Positions 8,568 through 15,868 of a stretch of DNA of 20,402 nt are shown here, piece by piece; position 1 is the first letter of the stretch; each line of letters opens with the position of its first letter. Source of the stretch: Chloroflexi bacterium UBA4733 (GTDB lineage: Bacteria; Chloroflexota; UBA4733); the NCBI GenBank assembly GCA_002404055.1, contig DHIZ01000055.1, forward strand, positions 12,845-33,246, read 5' to 3'. The translations under genes and the position numbers were made by a program. The notes beneath the pieces are model-generated. The model saw nothing but the letters and a program-made list of their open reading frames with translations, ran no database searches and was not told the origin of the DNA.

Positions 8568-8807
8568 ATGCACTACCAGGACCGCATCGTTCGAGACCCA
8601 GCCGTGCTGGTTGGCAAGCCCGTGGTCAAGGGTGCGCGGATCCCTGTGGAACTGGTCCTGGCCAAACTTGCAGCGAATCCAGACCTGCGCGACATCTTTG
8701 TCGACTATCCGCGCCTAACCATAGACGATGTCAAAGCCTGCCGTGAGTACGCGACAGATCTGCTGGTGAAGACGGCGCAGAAGGTGCGTGTTCGGCATAC
8801 CCGCTAA
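8568..8807 (+). CDS. DUF433 family antitoxin-like protein
   Basis: A 79-residue protein. YQDRIVRDPAVLVGKPVVKG is followed by ARIPVELVLAKL and DYPRLTIDDVKACREYA, the hallmark order of DUF433. This is a winged-helix-like family often encoded directly before a DUF5615 PIN-like toxin. Here no toxin follows: after the stop there are about 90 bases and then radC, so the gene is an orphan, although a PIN toxin with its own RHH antitoxin lies directly upstream. ATG 8568 is preceded by GATGAGGAACG. Family assignment is confident; its role here is not known. Confidence 0.85.
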   Translation: MHYQDRIVRDPAVLVGKPVVKGARIPVELVLAKLAANPDLRDIFVDYPRLTIDDVKACREYATDLLVKTAQKVRVRHTR

Positions 8808-8828
8808 CTGCTGCACTTTCGCTCTCGG

Positions 8829-8857
8829 TGTATTCCCCTGTTACGGTGGTGTATAGT
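8829..8857 (+). promoter_or_regulatory. Possible promoter of radC and the helicase-nuclease gene
   Basis: TATAGT at 8852-8857 is a fair -10 box 41 bases before the radC start codon. The sequence 17 bases further upstream (TGTATT, 8829-8834) is a weak -35. No other promoter-like pair is seen in the 91-base gap. Confidence 0.3.
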
Positions 8858-8898
8858 GTGGCGTTGCATGCCGCGTCCCCTACCAGGCGAGGAAGAGA

Positions 8899-9585
8899 TT
8901 GGCAGACCCTACGGAGCCGGATTATCAAGGACACCGCCAGCGCCTGCGCCAACGCTTCCTCAAGAACGGACTGGAGTCCTTCGCCGATTACGAAGCGGTG
9001 GAGCTGTTGTTAACGCTCGCCATCCCGCGCAAGGACGTCAAGGCTCCGGCGAAACTCGCCATAGCGCGCTTCGGCTCCTTACAGGGTGTGCTGGATGCCT
9101 CGGTCGAAGAACTGCGCACGATTCCCGGTTTCGGTGAAGTCGGTCCGGTGGCCCTGCGCGTCGTCCGCGAGACCGCCAATCGCTATCTCCAGCAGAAGAG
9201 CAAGGAGACGTTCTCGCTGGCGAATCAACAGGACCTCTTCGCCTACTGTCGCAGCAGCATGGGAGCGTTGCCGCACGAAGTATTCCGGGTCATCTACCTG
9301 GATAGCGCCTACCGGATGCTGGGCGACGAGACATTGGAAGAGGGAACGGTGGACCGCGCCGTGGTCTACCCGCGCAAGGTCATGGAGGCGGCGCTCCGTA
9401 ACCATGCCGCCGCCCTGGTCTTCGCCCACAACCACCCCAACGGCGACCTGACGCCCTCGCCCCAGGACAAGACCATCACTCGCGCGTTGGTGCTCGCCGC
9501 CGAGACGTTGCAACTGAAGGTCCTGGACCACCTCATCGTCTCCCGCGACGCCGTCTTCAGCTTCCGCGTGGAAGGGTTGCTGTAG
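8899..9585 (+). CDS. radC: RadC family protein (JAB/MPN domain)
   Basis: A 228-residue protein of usual RadC length. An N-terminal helix-hairpin-helix region contains IPGFGEVG (about 75-82). The JAMM/MPN metal motif is complete, HNHPNGD followed by PSPQD (about 174-188), giving His-x-His and a downstream Asp as zinc ligands. The biochemical role of RadC is not settled: the old claim of a repair function was withdrawn, and related genes are common on mobile elements. The start is TTG 8899, supported by GAGGAAGAG a few bases upstream. The stop codon overlaps the GTG start of the helicase-nuclease gene by one base, implying co-translation. Confidence 0.9.
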   Translation: MADPTEPDYQGHRQRLRQRFLKNGLESFADYEAVELLLTLAIPRKDVKAPAKLAIARFGSLQGVLDASVEELRTIPGFGEVGPVALRVVRETANRYLQQKSKETFSLANQQDLFAYCRSSMGALPHEVFRVIYLDSAYRMLGDETLEEGTVDRAVVYPRKVMEAALRNHAAALVFAHNHPNGDLTPSPQDKTITRALVLAAETLQLKVLDHLIVSRDAVFSFRVEGLL

Positions 9586-12455
9586 TGGCCATTGCCCCGG
9601 CCATCGAACGGGAGTTCCCCGAACTCAACGACGCCCAACGCCAGGTGGTGGACTGTACGAACGGACCGCTGCTGGCTATCGCCGGCCCCGGCTCCGGGAA
9701 GACGCAGGTGCTCGTGGTGCGGGCCTTGAACATCTTGCTGTTGGGGCTGGCCCAGCCGCGGGAACTGTTGCTCTGCACCTTTACCGAAAAGGCGGCCTTC
9801 GAGTTACGGGATCGCCTGTCGCTGGCGGCGGGCAAGGCAGGCTACCAGGGCGACCTGTCCGAGTTGCTGACCGGGACCATCCACAGCGTCTGCAATGACT
9901 TCCTGACGCGCTACGGCCATCGTACCGGACTGGGCAGCAACTATGACGTGCTCGACGAGCTCACCAGTGCCCTATTCCTCTACGAGCACTTTGACGACAT
10001 CATCGGCCCCGGTGAGCAGGGGGCCTTTCTCGGCAAGTGGAGCACTCGCTGGACGGCGATCGCCGGGGCGCTGCGCTACTTCGACAAGATCACCGAGGAA
10101 CTGCTGGACCCGGCGCAACTGACAGCGGCGGCCAACCCCTTCGTCCGGGCCATTGCTGCGGCCTATCAGCGCTACGAAGCGAAGCTCCAGGAGAAGAGCC
10201 GGCTCGACTTTGCCCATCAGCAGAAGCTCTTCCTGGAACTGCTGGATGACGAACGGGCCGGCCCGGCGATCAGCGACCGCATCCGCTACGTCATGGTGGA
10301 CGAGTATCAGGACACCAACTACGTCCAGGAGCAACTGCTGCTGCGCCTGGCGCGGAAGTCCGGCAACATCTGCGTGGTCGGCGACGAGGATCAGGCGCTC
10401 TACCGCTTCCGGGGCGGCACGGTGCGCAACATCCTGGAGTTTCCCCGACGCTTCACGGACTGTCGCGTGGTCACGCTGGCGACCAACTACCGCTCCCACC
10501 CGGCCATTGTGCAGGGCTACAATGCCTTTATGGCCGCCGCCGACTGGAGCAACCCCGCCGGCGGTACGCCTTTTCGCTACGCCAAGACGATCCAGCCCAA
10601 TCCCCTGGCTACCTTCCCCGCCTACCCTGCCGTCTTCCAGATTTGGGGTACGACCAAAGCCGACGAGGCGAAGCGCTTTGCCGACCTGGTGTGCTTCCTC
10701 AAGACGCAAGGCGTCATCGCCGATGAAAGCCAGGTCGCCCTGCTCCTGCACAGCGTGCGCGGGGAGCACAGCGAACCGTACATTGCGGCGCTGGCGGCGC
10801 GTGACATCCGCGCCTTCTGTCCGCGCGCTCGCGGTTACTTCGAGAACGACGAAATCTGCCTGATGGTTGGCTGCTTCGCGCTACTCCTCGGCTACCACGG
10901 CGAGGGGCAAGGGCAACTCTCCGGCCAGGCCCTGCTGGACCTCAAGGACTATGTTGACGGCTGCATCGTGGAGGTGGCGCGTCGCTGCATACCATCCTCT
11001 GCGCTGGCAACTAGCCTGCGCAGCCTGGTGGCGGCGATTGCGGCGCTGGAGGACGGCCAGACGCTGGATCGCCGGCTGGCCGACTACTTCTACCAGTTCC
11101 TGGGCTATGAGCCGTTCGCCTCGTTGCTCAAAGACGAGAATGCCGCGCGCAACCTGGCGTCCTTCTCCAACCTGCTCAACGTCTTTCAGAACTATTTCCA
11201 CTACAGTGTGGTCACGGCGCGCAATCGGGAGTTGCTGCGCTACCACTTCTTCAACAGTTTCCTGCGCCATCTGCATGCCGGCGGCATCAACGAGTACGAG
11301 GACCCGGATCAACCCTTCCCCAAGGGGCACGTGCAGATCATGACGATCCACCAGGCCAAAGGGCTGGAGTTCCCGGTGGTGGTGGTCGGCTCGCTGGCAG
11401 CCGGCATCTCTTCCGCCAAAGAGATTGACGCCACGCTTGGCGCCTTCTACCACCGGCCGCCGTTCGAGCCGGCGGCCCGCATCACCGGCTTTGATCGCAT
11501 GCGCCTGCACTACGTCGCTTTCTCTCGGCCGGAGAAACTGCTGGTGCTCACCAGCACCGAGCAGCCGAAGGCCTGGTTCCGTCCGATCTGGGATGGGTTG
11601 CCGCAGTGGCCCTACGTCCAGCAGGAGCTGCTGAAGGCACTGGCCTTCCCGCTGCGGCAGCGCAGCGCGCCCAAGAAGTCGTTCAGCTTCACCAGCGACC
11701 TCAAGGTCTACGAGACCTGTCCGCGCCAGTACCAGTTCTTCCGGCAGTACGACTTCGTGCCGGCGCGCTCGGCGGAAATCTTCTTCGGCAGCCTGGTCCA
11801 CCAGACCATCGAAGCCGTCCACCGCATCGCGCTCGACGGTCAGTTCGACACGCTGGACGAGCAGGGCATCCGCGGCCTCTTCGACACTGCCTTTCGCCGT
11901 CTGGTCAATCACGGCGTCCGCCCCATCGGCGCGCCCCAGCGCGAGCGAGCGTTTGAACAGGTCATGCACTACGTCAGCCAGAACCAGGCGGAGATCCGCC
12001 GCATCATCGAGACCGAGGTCGACGTGTCCGTCGAGAAGCCGGGCTACATCCTGGTCGGCAAGATCGACCTGGTGCTCGGTGGCGATGGCCGGCTAGAACT
12101 GCTCGATTTCAAGTCCCAGACCAAACCAGCGGCGGACGACGCTCGCCTCAACTCCTACTATAGGCAGCTCTGTATCTACGCGCATATCCTGGAGCAGCGC
12201 TACGGCAAGCGGCCGGATCGCCTGCTGCTCTACTGGACGGGCGAAGCGCGCAAGCAGGATGCCCTGACGGTGTTCCCCTACGATCCTAACGTGGTCGTGG
12301 AGGCCGGCACAGAGTTCGACGGCGTGGTGGAACGTATCCAGGCGAGAGACTTCCTCGTGCGCCAGCCGCCAGAGGCGAAGGTGTGCAGGGAGTGCGACCT
12401 ACGGCGCTATTGCACCAGGGACCACACGATTGCGCTGCCGGAGTTGGAATGGTGA
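9585..12455 (+). CDS. UvrD/Rep-type helicase fused to a RecB/AddB-like Fe-S nuclease domain
   Basis: A 956-residue superfamily 1A helicase joined to a PD-(D/E)XK nuclease. Helicase motifs in order: Q motif LNDAQRQVV (14-22), Walker A AGPGSGKT (33-40), Walker B DEYQD (239-243), motif III GDEDQ (266-270), motif IV-type NYRS (301-304), motif V TIHQAKGLEF (587-596), and motif VI-type LHYVAFSR (641-648). The nuclease domain shows the conserved histidine in GSLVH (739), GKIDL (Asp828) and LDFK (Asp841, Lys843), with Gln861 and Tyr865 following. Cys712 together with Cys934, Cys937 and Cys943 forms the four-cysteine Fe-S pattern of AddB/Cas4-like nucleases. It thus combines AddA-like and AddB-like parts in one chain and probably resects or unwinds DNA ends in repair or defence. 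The GTG start at 9585 overlaps the radC stop. Confidence 0.92.
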   Translation: MAIAPAIEREFPELNDAQRQVVDCTNGPLLAIAGPGSGKTQVLVVRALNILLLGLAQPRELLLCTFTEKAAFELRDRLSLAAGKAGYQGDLSELLTGTIHSVCNDFLTRYGHRTGLGSNYDVLDELTSALFLYEHFDDIIGPGEQGAFLGKWSTRWTAIAGALRYFDKITEELLDPAQLTAAANPFVRAIAAAYQRYEAKLQEKSRLDFAHQQKLFLELLDDERAGPAISDRIRYVMVDEYQDTNYVQEQLLLRLARKSGNICVVGDEDQALYRFRGGTVRNILEFPRRFTDCRVVTLATNYRSHPAIVQGYNAFMAAADWSNPAGGTPFRYAKTIQPNPLATFPAYPAVFQIWGTTKADEAKRFADLVCFLKTQGVIADESQVALLLHSVRGEHSEPYIAALAARDIRAFCPRARGYFENDEICLMVGCFALLLGYHGEGQGQLSGQALLDLKDYVDGCIVEVARRCIPSSALATSLRSLVAAIAALEDGQTLDRRLADYFYQFLGYEPFASLLKDENAARNLASFSNLLNVFQNYFHYSVVTARNRELLRYHFFNSFLRHLHAGGINEYEDPDQPFPKGHVQIMTIHQAKGLEFPVVVVGSLAAGISSAKEIDATLGAFYHRPPFEPAARITGFDRMRLHYVAFSRPEKLLVLTSTEQPKAWFRPIWDGLPQWPYVQQELLKALAFPLRQRSAPKKSFSFTSDLKVYETCPRQYQFFRQYDFVPARSAEIFFGSLVHQTIEAVHRIALDGQFDTLDEQGIRGLFDTAFRRLVNHGVRPIGAPQRERAFEQVMHYVSQNQAEIRRIIETEVDVSVEKPGYILVGKIDLVLGGDGRLELLDFKSQTKPAADDARLNSYYRQLCIYAHILEQRYGKRPDRLLLYWTGEARKQDALTVFPYDPNVVVEAGTEFDGVVERIQARDFLVRQPPEAKVCRECDLRRYCTRDHTIALPELEW

Positions 12456-12472
12456 GGAGACGTGGCGGCGCC

Positions 12473-12488
12473 CCAGGGCAACCCCTGG
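12473..12488 (+). other. Short perfect hairpin after the helicase-nuclease gene
   Basis: CCAGGG pairs with CCCTGG across a CAAC loop, 18 bases past the stop codon. There is no T-run after it, so it is not a convincing factor-independent terminator, though it could slow 3' decay. The rest of the 200-base gap up to 12656 holds no gene I can support, only a short degenerate match to the 16.7 kb region. Confidence 0.3.
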
Positions 12489-12575
12489 AGACATGGACAT
12501 CGCGGCACTGTTGCTTTGGCGCTGAAGCCTGTATCATTGGGGACGATGGTGAAGGTAGGGCGGCTCCCCATGAGA

Positions 12576-12610
12576 TGAACCAGGCTGCGGAGGTCCACCT
12601 TGGTATCAAG
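12576..12610. repeat. Imperfect 35-base direct repeat, copy 1
   Basis: This stretch matches 16721-16755 at 28 of 35 positions without gaps and in the same orientation; the match begins TGAACCAGG in both. Copy 2 lies inside a minus-strand hypothetical gene (16383-16820). Here the surrounding minus-strand frame is broken by stops, so this copy may be a remnant of a related gene or a bordering repeat. It sits where the GC-rich backbone ends and the accessory region begins. Confidence 0.4.
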
Positions 12611-12656
12611 TAAGGGTGGACTGAACCCGGCGGCAGGCATTAGACAGCCGCCGGGA

Positions 12657-12920
12657 ATGCGGGCACCAACCCGGCCGTTGGCGGACGTCGTGAGAGACGC
12701 GGCCGATCAACTCGTCACCTTGATTCCCGATGCGCGTCTGAGGCTCGACCTGCTCACTGACCCTGACTACGGCGAAGGCGAGCAACTCTTCTTAGGGGTG
12801 TCAACCCACATGCAAGATGAGGACGCGCTGGAGGCGCTGCGGCGCTTCGATCAGGAGTGGTGGGTGCATCACATCCGGCGCGCCCGTGGCCTCCTCTGCA
12901 TTGATCTGAGCGACGGATGA
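12657..12920 (+). CDS. Small hypothetical protein with EWW motif
   Basis: An 87-residue protein, mixed alpha/beta in appearance: DVVRDAADQLVTLIPDARLRL, a strand ending in LTDPDYGEGEQLF, a helix EALRRFDQEWWVHHI and a final strand GLLCIDL. From memory, similar small proteins ending in EWW...ARG.L.I.L occur in Chloroflexota and cyanobacteria next to other small accessory genes, with no known function. The frame is open upstream to TTG 12600, but ATG 12657 or GTG 12690 lies closer to the conserved part, and no clear ribosome site decides. The N-terminus may be truncated. Confidence 0.6.
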   Translation: MRAPTRPLADVVRDAADQLVTLIPDARLRLDLLTDPDYGEGEQLFLGVSTHMQDEDALEALRRFDQEWWVHHIRRARGLLCIDLSDG

Positions 12921-12976
12921 GCTTTAACTGGGCTGTGTACCTGCTCGTGTGGGCACATCCTTCACTCTTGTACCGC

Positions 12977-13029
12977 TTGACAAGTAAGGGCTATGGCAGT
13001 ACAACATGGCTATACAAGTTGTACAACAT
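12977..13029 (+). promoter_or_regulatory. Promoter with palindromic and direct-repeat operator for the AbrB-type gene
   Basis: TTGACA at 12977-12982 is a perfect -35. TACAAC at 13000-13005, exactly 17 bases on, is a usable -10. Overlapping the -10, GTACAAC (12999-13005) and GTTGTAC (13018-13024) form a perfect 7-bp inverted repeat with a 12-base centre. In addition GTACAACAT occurs twice in direct orientation (12999-13007 and 13021-13029), 22 bases apart, about two helical turns. An autoregulatory site for the downstream AbrB-fold protein is the natural reading. Confidence 0.6.
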
Positions 13030-13043
13030 CAAAGGGGCAAGAG

Positions 13044-13307
13044 ATGAGAGAGTTTCTGAGCAGCGTCAGCCCGAAGGGGCAGATCACGCTGCCGATCGAG
13101 ATCCGTAGGCAACTGGGCGTCATGCCCAAAGATTCGGTCAGCATGCGGCTTGAGGGCGACACCGTGACGGTTCGGCCCGCCTCTTTCACCCTTGCCCAGG
13201 TATTCGGATCCGTAGAGCCGGCGGCGCCCACGGACGCTTTCAAGGCGATGGAGCTGTCGGCGCGAGAGGAGCGGGCCGAGCGCGAGGTGCGCCGGCGTGT
13301 TGGTTAG
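13044..13307 (+). CDS. AbrB/MazE-type DNA-binding regulator (orphan antitoxin-like)
   Basis: An 87-residue protein. The N-terminal half SSVSPKGQITLPIEIRRQLG with DSVSMRLEGDTVTVRP is the swapped-hairpin AbrB/SpoVT fold (residues about 5-46). A charged helical tail (about 60-86) would normally bind a toxin. ATG 13044 follows AAGGGGCAAGAG, a good ribosome site, and a strong promoter with a palindromic site lies just upstream. No PIN or MazF-like toxin follows; the next genes are a 36-residue basic peptide and the Mrr-type protein. It may be an orphan antitoxin or a local transcription regulator of this island. Confidence 0.82.
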   Translation: MREFLSSVSPKGQITLPIEIRRQLGVMPKDSVSMRLEGDTVTVRPASFTLAQVFGSVEPAAPTDAFKAMELSAREERAEREVRRRVG

Positions 13308-13318
13308 GGGGAATCGAT

Positions 13319-13429
13319 ATGGTCAAGAAGGTAACCGTTAAGGAGCACGTGCGAGTGACCCCGAAAGGGAAAAAGTCCGTCATGGTGACGCCGGTGAAGG
13401 CGCACAAGAGAAAAGCTCCCGCCAGGTAG
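13319..13429 (+). CDS. 36-residue basic peptide of the Lys/His/Arg repeat type
   Basis: A very short gene: ATG 13319 with a GGGGGA ribosome site about six bases upstream, and a TAG stop at 13427-13429. The product is strongly basic and has two similar halves, KEHVRVTPKGKK and KAHKRKAP, with the K-x-H-x-R/K spacing. I recall many tiny phage and plasmid proteins with the same V-K/R-x-H-x-R-x-TP-x-GK layout and no known function. It lies 11 bases after the AbrB-type gene and 24 bases before the Mrr-type gene, so the three probably share one transcript. Confidence 0.55.
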   Translation: MVKKVTVKEHVRVTPKGKKSVMVTPVKAHKRKAPAR

Positions 13430-13453
13430 CAAGAGGAGCCATGGGGACGAACT

Positions 13454-14986
13454 GTGCAAGCGCACGCCTTCTATGCGCTCACCCCAACAGAGTTTGAGGT
13501 CTACGTCGGGGACGTGCTCGGCCGAAATGGGTACCGCGACATTGAGCATACCGGAAGGTCGGGCGACCGGGGTGTCGATCTTCGCTGTACTGACCCTCGC
13601 GGCAGACGGGTCGCCGTTCAATGTAAGCACCACGTTCGTGGTCAAAACGTCGGTGACGATGTTGTTCGCAACCTCATCGGTAGTCTTGGTCTAAGTGGCG
13701 CCCAGCGGGGGATTCTGGTCACCTCGTCCGGTTTTACATCTCGGGCGCTTGAGACCGCCGCGAGTGTGGGCATCACGATGATCGATGGCGATGCCTTGTC
13801 CGCGATGGACGTGAACCCGGCGGGCGGTCTCCCGCTTCTAGGGCTATGGCCTCGCTACGTTCTAAAGGCTCTGGTATCCCATCCGCGGGCGGGCATCGCT
13901 GTCGTTTTATTCTTGCTCGCAATAAGCCTCTTGAACCATCCAGTTGGCACGACGAGTCAAGCCTCTCCGGCCCCGCCTAGCGCCAACGCCCAGGCGACCT
14001 ATGCCGCCAGTCACCGAGCCTCTATGACGGTTCAGAAGATGGGACCAGCCATATTTCAAGTCCATGCCAGTGGTTTCTTGCCCGGCGAACCCGTAACGGC
14101 GGGCATAGACGCCGAGCCTTTTTGCCAACACGGCGGTCCTTGCAGTTGGAAGTACAACGCCGATAGGGGCGGTCAACTGCTCGTGATGATTGATCTAGGG
14201 TATCTGCCCCCGGGAACGTATTGGTACGGACTCCACGGCGACAAGAGCGCTAACTTTGCCCCAACGACTCAGATCACTATCACCGGGGATACGCCGATAC
14301 CCGCTGCGTCGACCGCGAGTGCTTCCCTGCCGGCCACTGCATCGCCGGCGAGCACCGCCGCCGCGGCATTGATGAAGGCGACGCTGATGATCGGACGCGC
14401 CGCTAACGGCGACTTCGTTATCCATGCTAGCGGATTCAAGCCTGATGAGGCGCTGACAGTGTACATGGGGCAAGCGGACGGCTCAGGGTGTGTATCAACC
14501 GACGGGGCTGGATGCATCTGGCAACGCCAGGCGGACGCGAACGGGGACTATGGACTTTCGACCCCGCTCGACGCGGTTATCACCACCGGCGCCCATTGGT
14601 ATTGGATCATCGGTGCAGACGGAGAGCAGACCAATCACGTTCAGGTCATGCTTCCAAAGACGGCCGCGCCGCCCGTTGCGAGCACCGCCGTCCCGGCATC
14701 CGATCTGCAAATCAATGTGACGCCGCTTAGCGGGACGGTGCTACGGATACATGTAACCGGCCTTTTGCCCAATGAGCCGATCACGGTCCGGATGGGGGCT
14801 GATAAAGGACCGAACTGCCAATGGCAGGGCCAGCCTTGCATTTGGCACCGCGTTGCTGCTGGCAACGGAGGCTATGACCGAGACTCGGATCTCACCGAAA
14901 TCAATGGCCGGGGCAAGTATTGGTACTCCATCTCCGGTGACATAAGCGGCCGATCCACCCTAACGTCTTTCCAGCTTGTGGACTAA
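13454..14986 (+). CDS. Membrane-anchored Mrr-type restriction-endonuclease-like protein with three extracytoplasmic repeats
   Basis: A 510-residue protein with an unusual layout. Residues 8-120 form an Mrr_cat/restriction-endonuclease-like domain: LTPTEFEVYVGDVLGRNGY, then SGDRGVDL (Asp42) and VAVQCK (Gln56-x-Lys58), the Mrr-type PD-(D/E)XK core, then GILVTSSGFTSRALE. A single hydrophobic helix lies at about 147-161, followed by a Ser/Ala/Pro linker. Three related beta-rich repeats then follow (about 199-277, 308-400, 417-510). Each has a Cys pair (224/230, 346/354, 455/462) followed by a Trp, and an H/K-(W/Y)YW/Y stretch. The nuclease part should be cytoplasmic and the repeats outside, with possible disulfides. 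Start GTG 13454 is the first in this frame; the ribosome site is weak. Cleavage activity is not proven. Confidence 0.8.
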   Translation: MQAHAFYALTPTEFEVYVGDVLGRNGYRDIEHTGRSGDRGVDLRCTDPRGRRVAVQCKHHVRGQNVGDDVVRNLIGSLGLSGAQRGILVTSSGFTSRALETAASVGITMIDGDALSAMDVNPAGGLPLLGLWPRYVLKALVSHPRAGIAVVLFLLAISLLNHPVGTTSQASPAPPSANAQATYAASHRASMTVQKMGPAIFQVHASGFLPGEPVTAGIDAEPFCQHGGPCSWKYNADRGGQLLVMIDLGYLPPGTYWYGLHGDKSANFAPTTQITITGDTPIPAASTASASLPATASPASTAAAALMKATLMIGRAANGDFVIHASGFKPDEALTVYMGQADGSGCVSTDGAGCIWQRQADANGDYGLSTPLDAVITTGAHWYWIIGADGEQTNHVQVMLPKTAAPPVASTAVPASDLQINVTPLSGTVLRIHVTGLLPNEPITVRMGADKGPNCQWQGQPCIWHRVAAGNGGYDRDSDLTEINGRGKYWYSISGDISGRSTLTSFQLVD

Positions 14987-14999
14987 CCGGGCGAGCCCT

Positions 15000-15030
15000 G
15001 CTATTCTCCGACGAATGAAGGGGGTGCCAT
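15000..15030 (+). repeat. Repeated gene-leader element, copy 1 (start codon lost)
   Basis: A 31-base element matching 15869-15899 at 27 of 31 positions. Both begin GCTATTC, share CCGACGAAT in the middle and end in a purine-rich Shine-Dalgarno-like stretch followed by CCAT. In this copy the base that would complete ATG is A (ATA at 15029-15031), so it appears to be a decayed 5' leader with no gene after it. Confidence 0.5.
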
Positions 15031-15037
15031 ATTATTG

Positions 15038-15100
15038 CCCGGACACTGGCAGGGCAAGTCTACCTGCCAGCACCGTAGGTGGTCCGGGTCGTGACGGTGC
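15038..15100 (+). ncRNA. Strongly structured element with possible H-type pseudoknot
   Basis: Three perfect 7-bp pairings are packed into 63 bases. CCCGGAC (15038-15044) pairs with GTCCGGG (15082-15088). Inside it, TGGCAGG (15047-15053) pairs with CCTGCCA (15063-15069). GCACCGT (15070-15076) pairs with ACGGTGC (15094-15100), with GTCCGGG in its loop. The first and third pairings cross, so the element can fold as a pseudoknot or switch between two forms. It lies in the leader of the zinc-ribbon gene at 15141, between the Mrr-type gene and that gene. I do not recognise a known riboswitch or ribozyme class. Expression is not shown. Confidence 0.4.
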
Positions 15101-15140
15101 GGGGGAAGGTCTAGCGTGTGGGTAGGGGAACAAGTGACTG

Positions 15141-15449
15141 ATGGCCTTTAGCCAGGATCAACACGAGATCATCATGCGGGCCATCAAGACGAAAACGGCA
15201 ATGTTTGCCGGCGGTTGCACCTTTTGCCGTCAGAACACGTGGACGCTGGCTGATGGCCTGGTGGTAGTATCGCTGCTCCCCGGTCCCCCGGTGCCGCACT
15301 TCCCGATGGAGTACGTCACACCACCGCCCTATCTGCCGACCGTCGCTCTCGTCTGTTCAACCTGCGGGCATACTGAGTTGTTCAACCTGATGACACTGGG
15401 GCTGGGGGCTATTGTCGGGATTCTCCCCGAGGGGCAGGCGCATGGATGA
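15141..15449 (+). CDS. Small zinc-ribbon-like hypothetical protein
   Basis: A 102-residue protein. Two CxxC pairs, Cys26/Cys29 (CTFCRQNTW) and Cys72/Cys75 (VCSTCGHTE), are placed as in a two-knuckle zinc ribbon, with a proline-rich loop between them and a hydrophobic C-terminal stretch FNLMTLGLGAIVGI. From memory, comparable 90-100-residue proteins with this layout (a helix, then C..C, then a strand ending C..CG and a final LG-rich segment) occur on phages and plasmids without known function. ATG 15141 is preceded by AGGGGAAC at slightly long spacing. The end overlaps the start of the next gene (ATGGATGA), so the two are co-translated. Confidence 0.7.
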   Translation: MAFSQDQHEIIMRAIKTKTAMFAGGCTFCRQNTWTLADGLVVVSLLPGPPVPHFPMEYVTPPPYLPTVALVCSTCGHTELFNLMTLGLGAIVGILPEGQAHG

Positions 15450-15807
15450 CCAGGGCACCGAGAAGATGCAGATTCTTGCCGAGGCAGAGGCGTCTCCGGT
15501 CAGTGTATACTCAGTACCACGCACGGCGATCTACTATTCCCTGTCCGAATCGGAGTTGCGCATGTTGGAACGCGGCTATTCGTCCGTTTCGCTGGCAGTG
15601 GCAACGACCTGCGGCGGCATCTTTGCCACGACGGCCCTCGGATTGCTCACCTTGCACCTTGACACCAGACCGTTCGCGGTCAGCGTGGCGATCTGCGTCG
15701 CAACTGGCTTCGTGGCCCTGCAAAGCGGCCTCCGCTGGTACCAGGAAAAGCGACACGCCGAGGCCGAGTTCGGGACCCTGCTGCAGGAGCGAAAGCGGAC
15801 CGCATAA
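15442..15807 (+). CDS. Two-helix membrane protein, hypothetical
   Basis: A 121-residue protein. The soluble N-terminus (about 1-45) ends in LSESELRMLERGYSS, followed by two hydrophobic helices (about 49-71 and 77-95) and a charged helical tail RWYQEKRHAEAEFGTLLQERK. No family is recognised with confidence. ATG 15442 overlaps the stop of the zinc-ribbon gene and has GAGGGGCAGG upstream; the frame is open back to 15412, but that start would lie deep in the previous gene. It likely forms a two-gene unit with the zinc-ribbon protein. Confidence 0.65.
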   Translation: MDDQGTEKMQILAEAEASPVSVYSVPRTAIYYSLSESELRMLERGYSSVSLAVATTCGGIFATTALGLLTLHLDTRPFAVSVAICVATGFVALQSGLRWYQEKRHAEAEFGTLLQERKRTA

Positions 15808-15868
15808 CCTCCCCAGCCGCATGTGCTCGTGGCGGCGCGCGATGCTGAGCATGTGGAACTCCAGCGCG

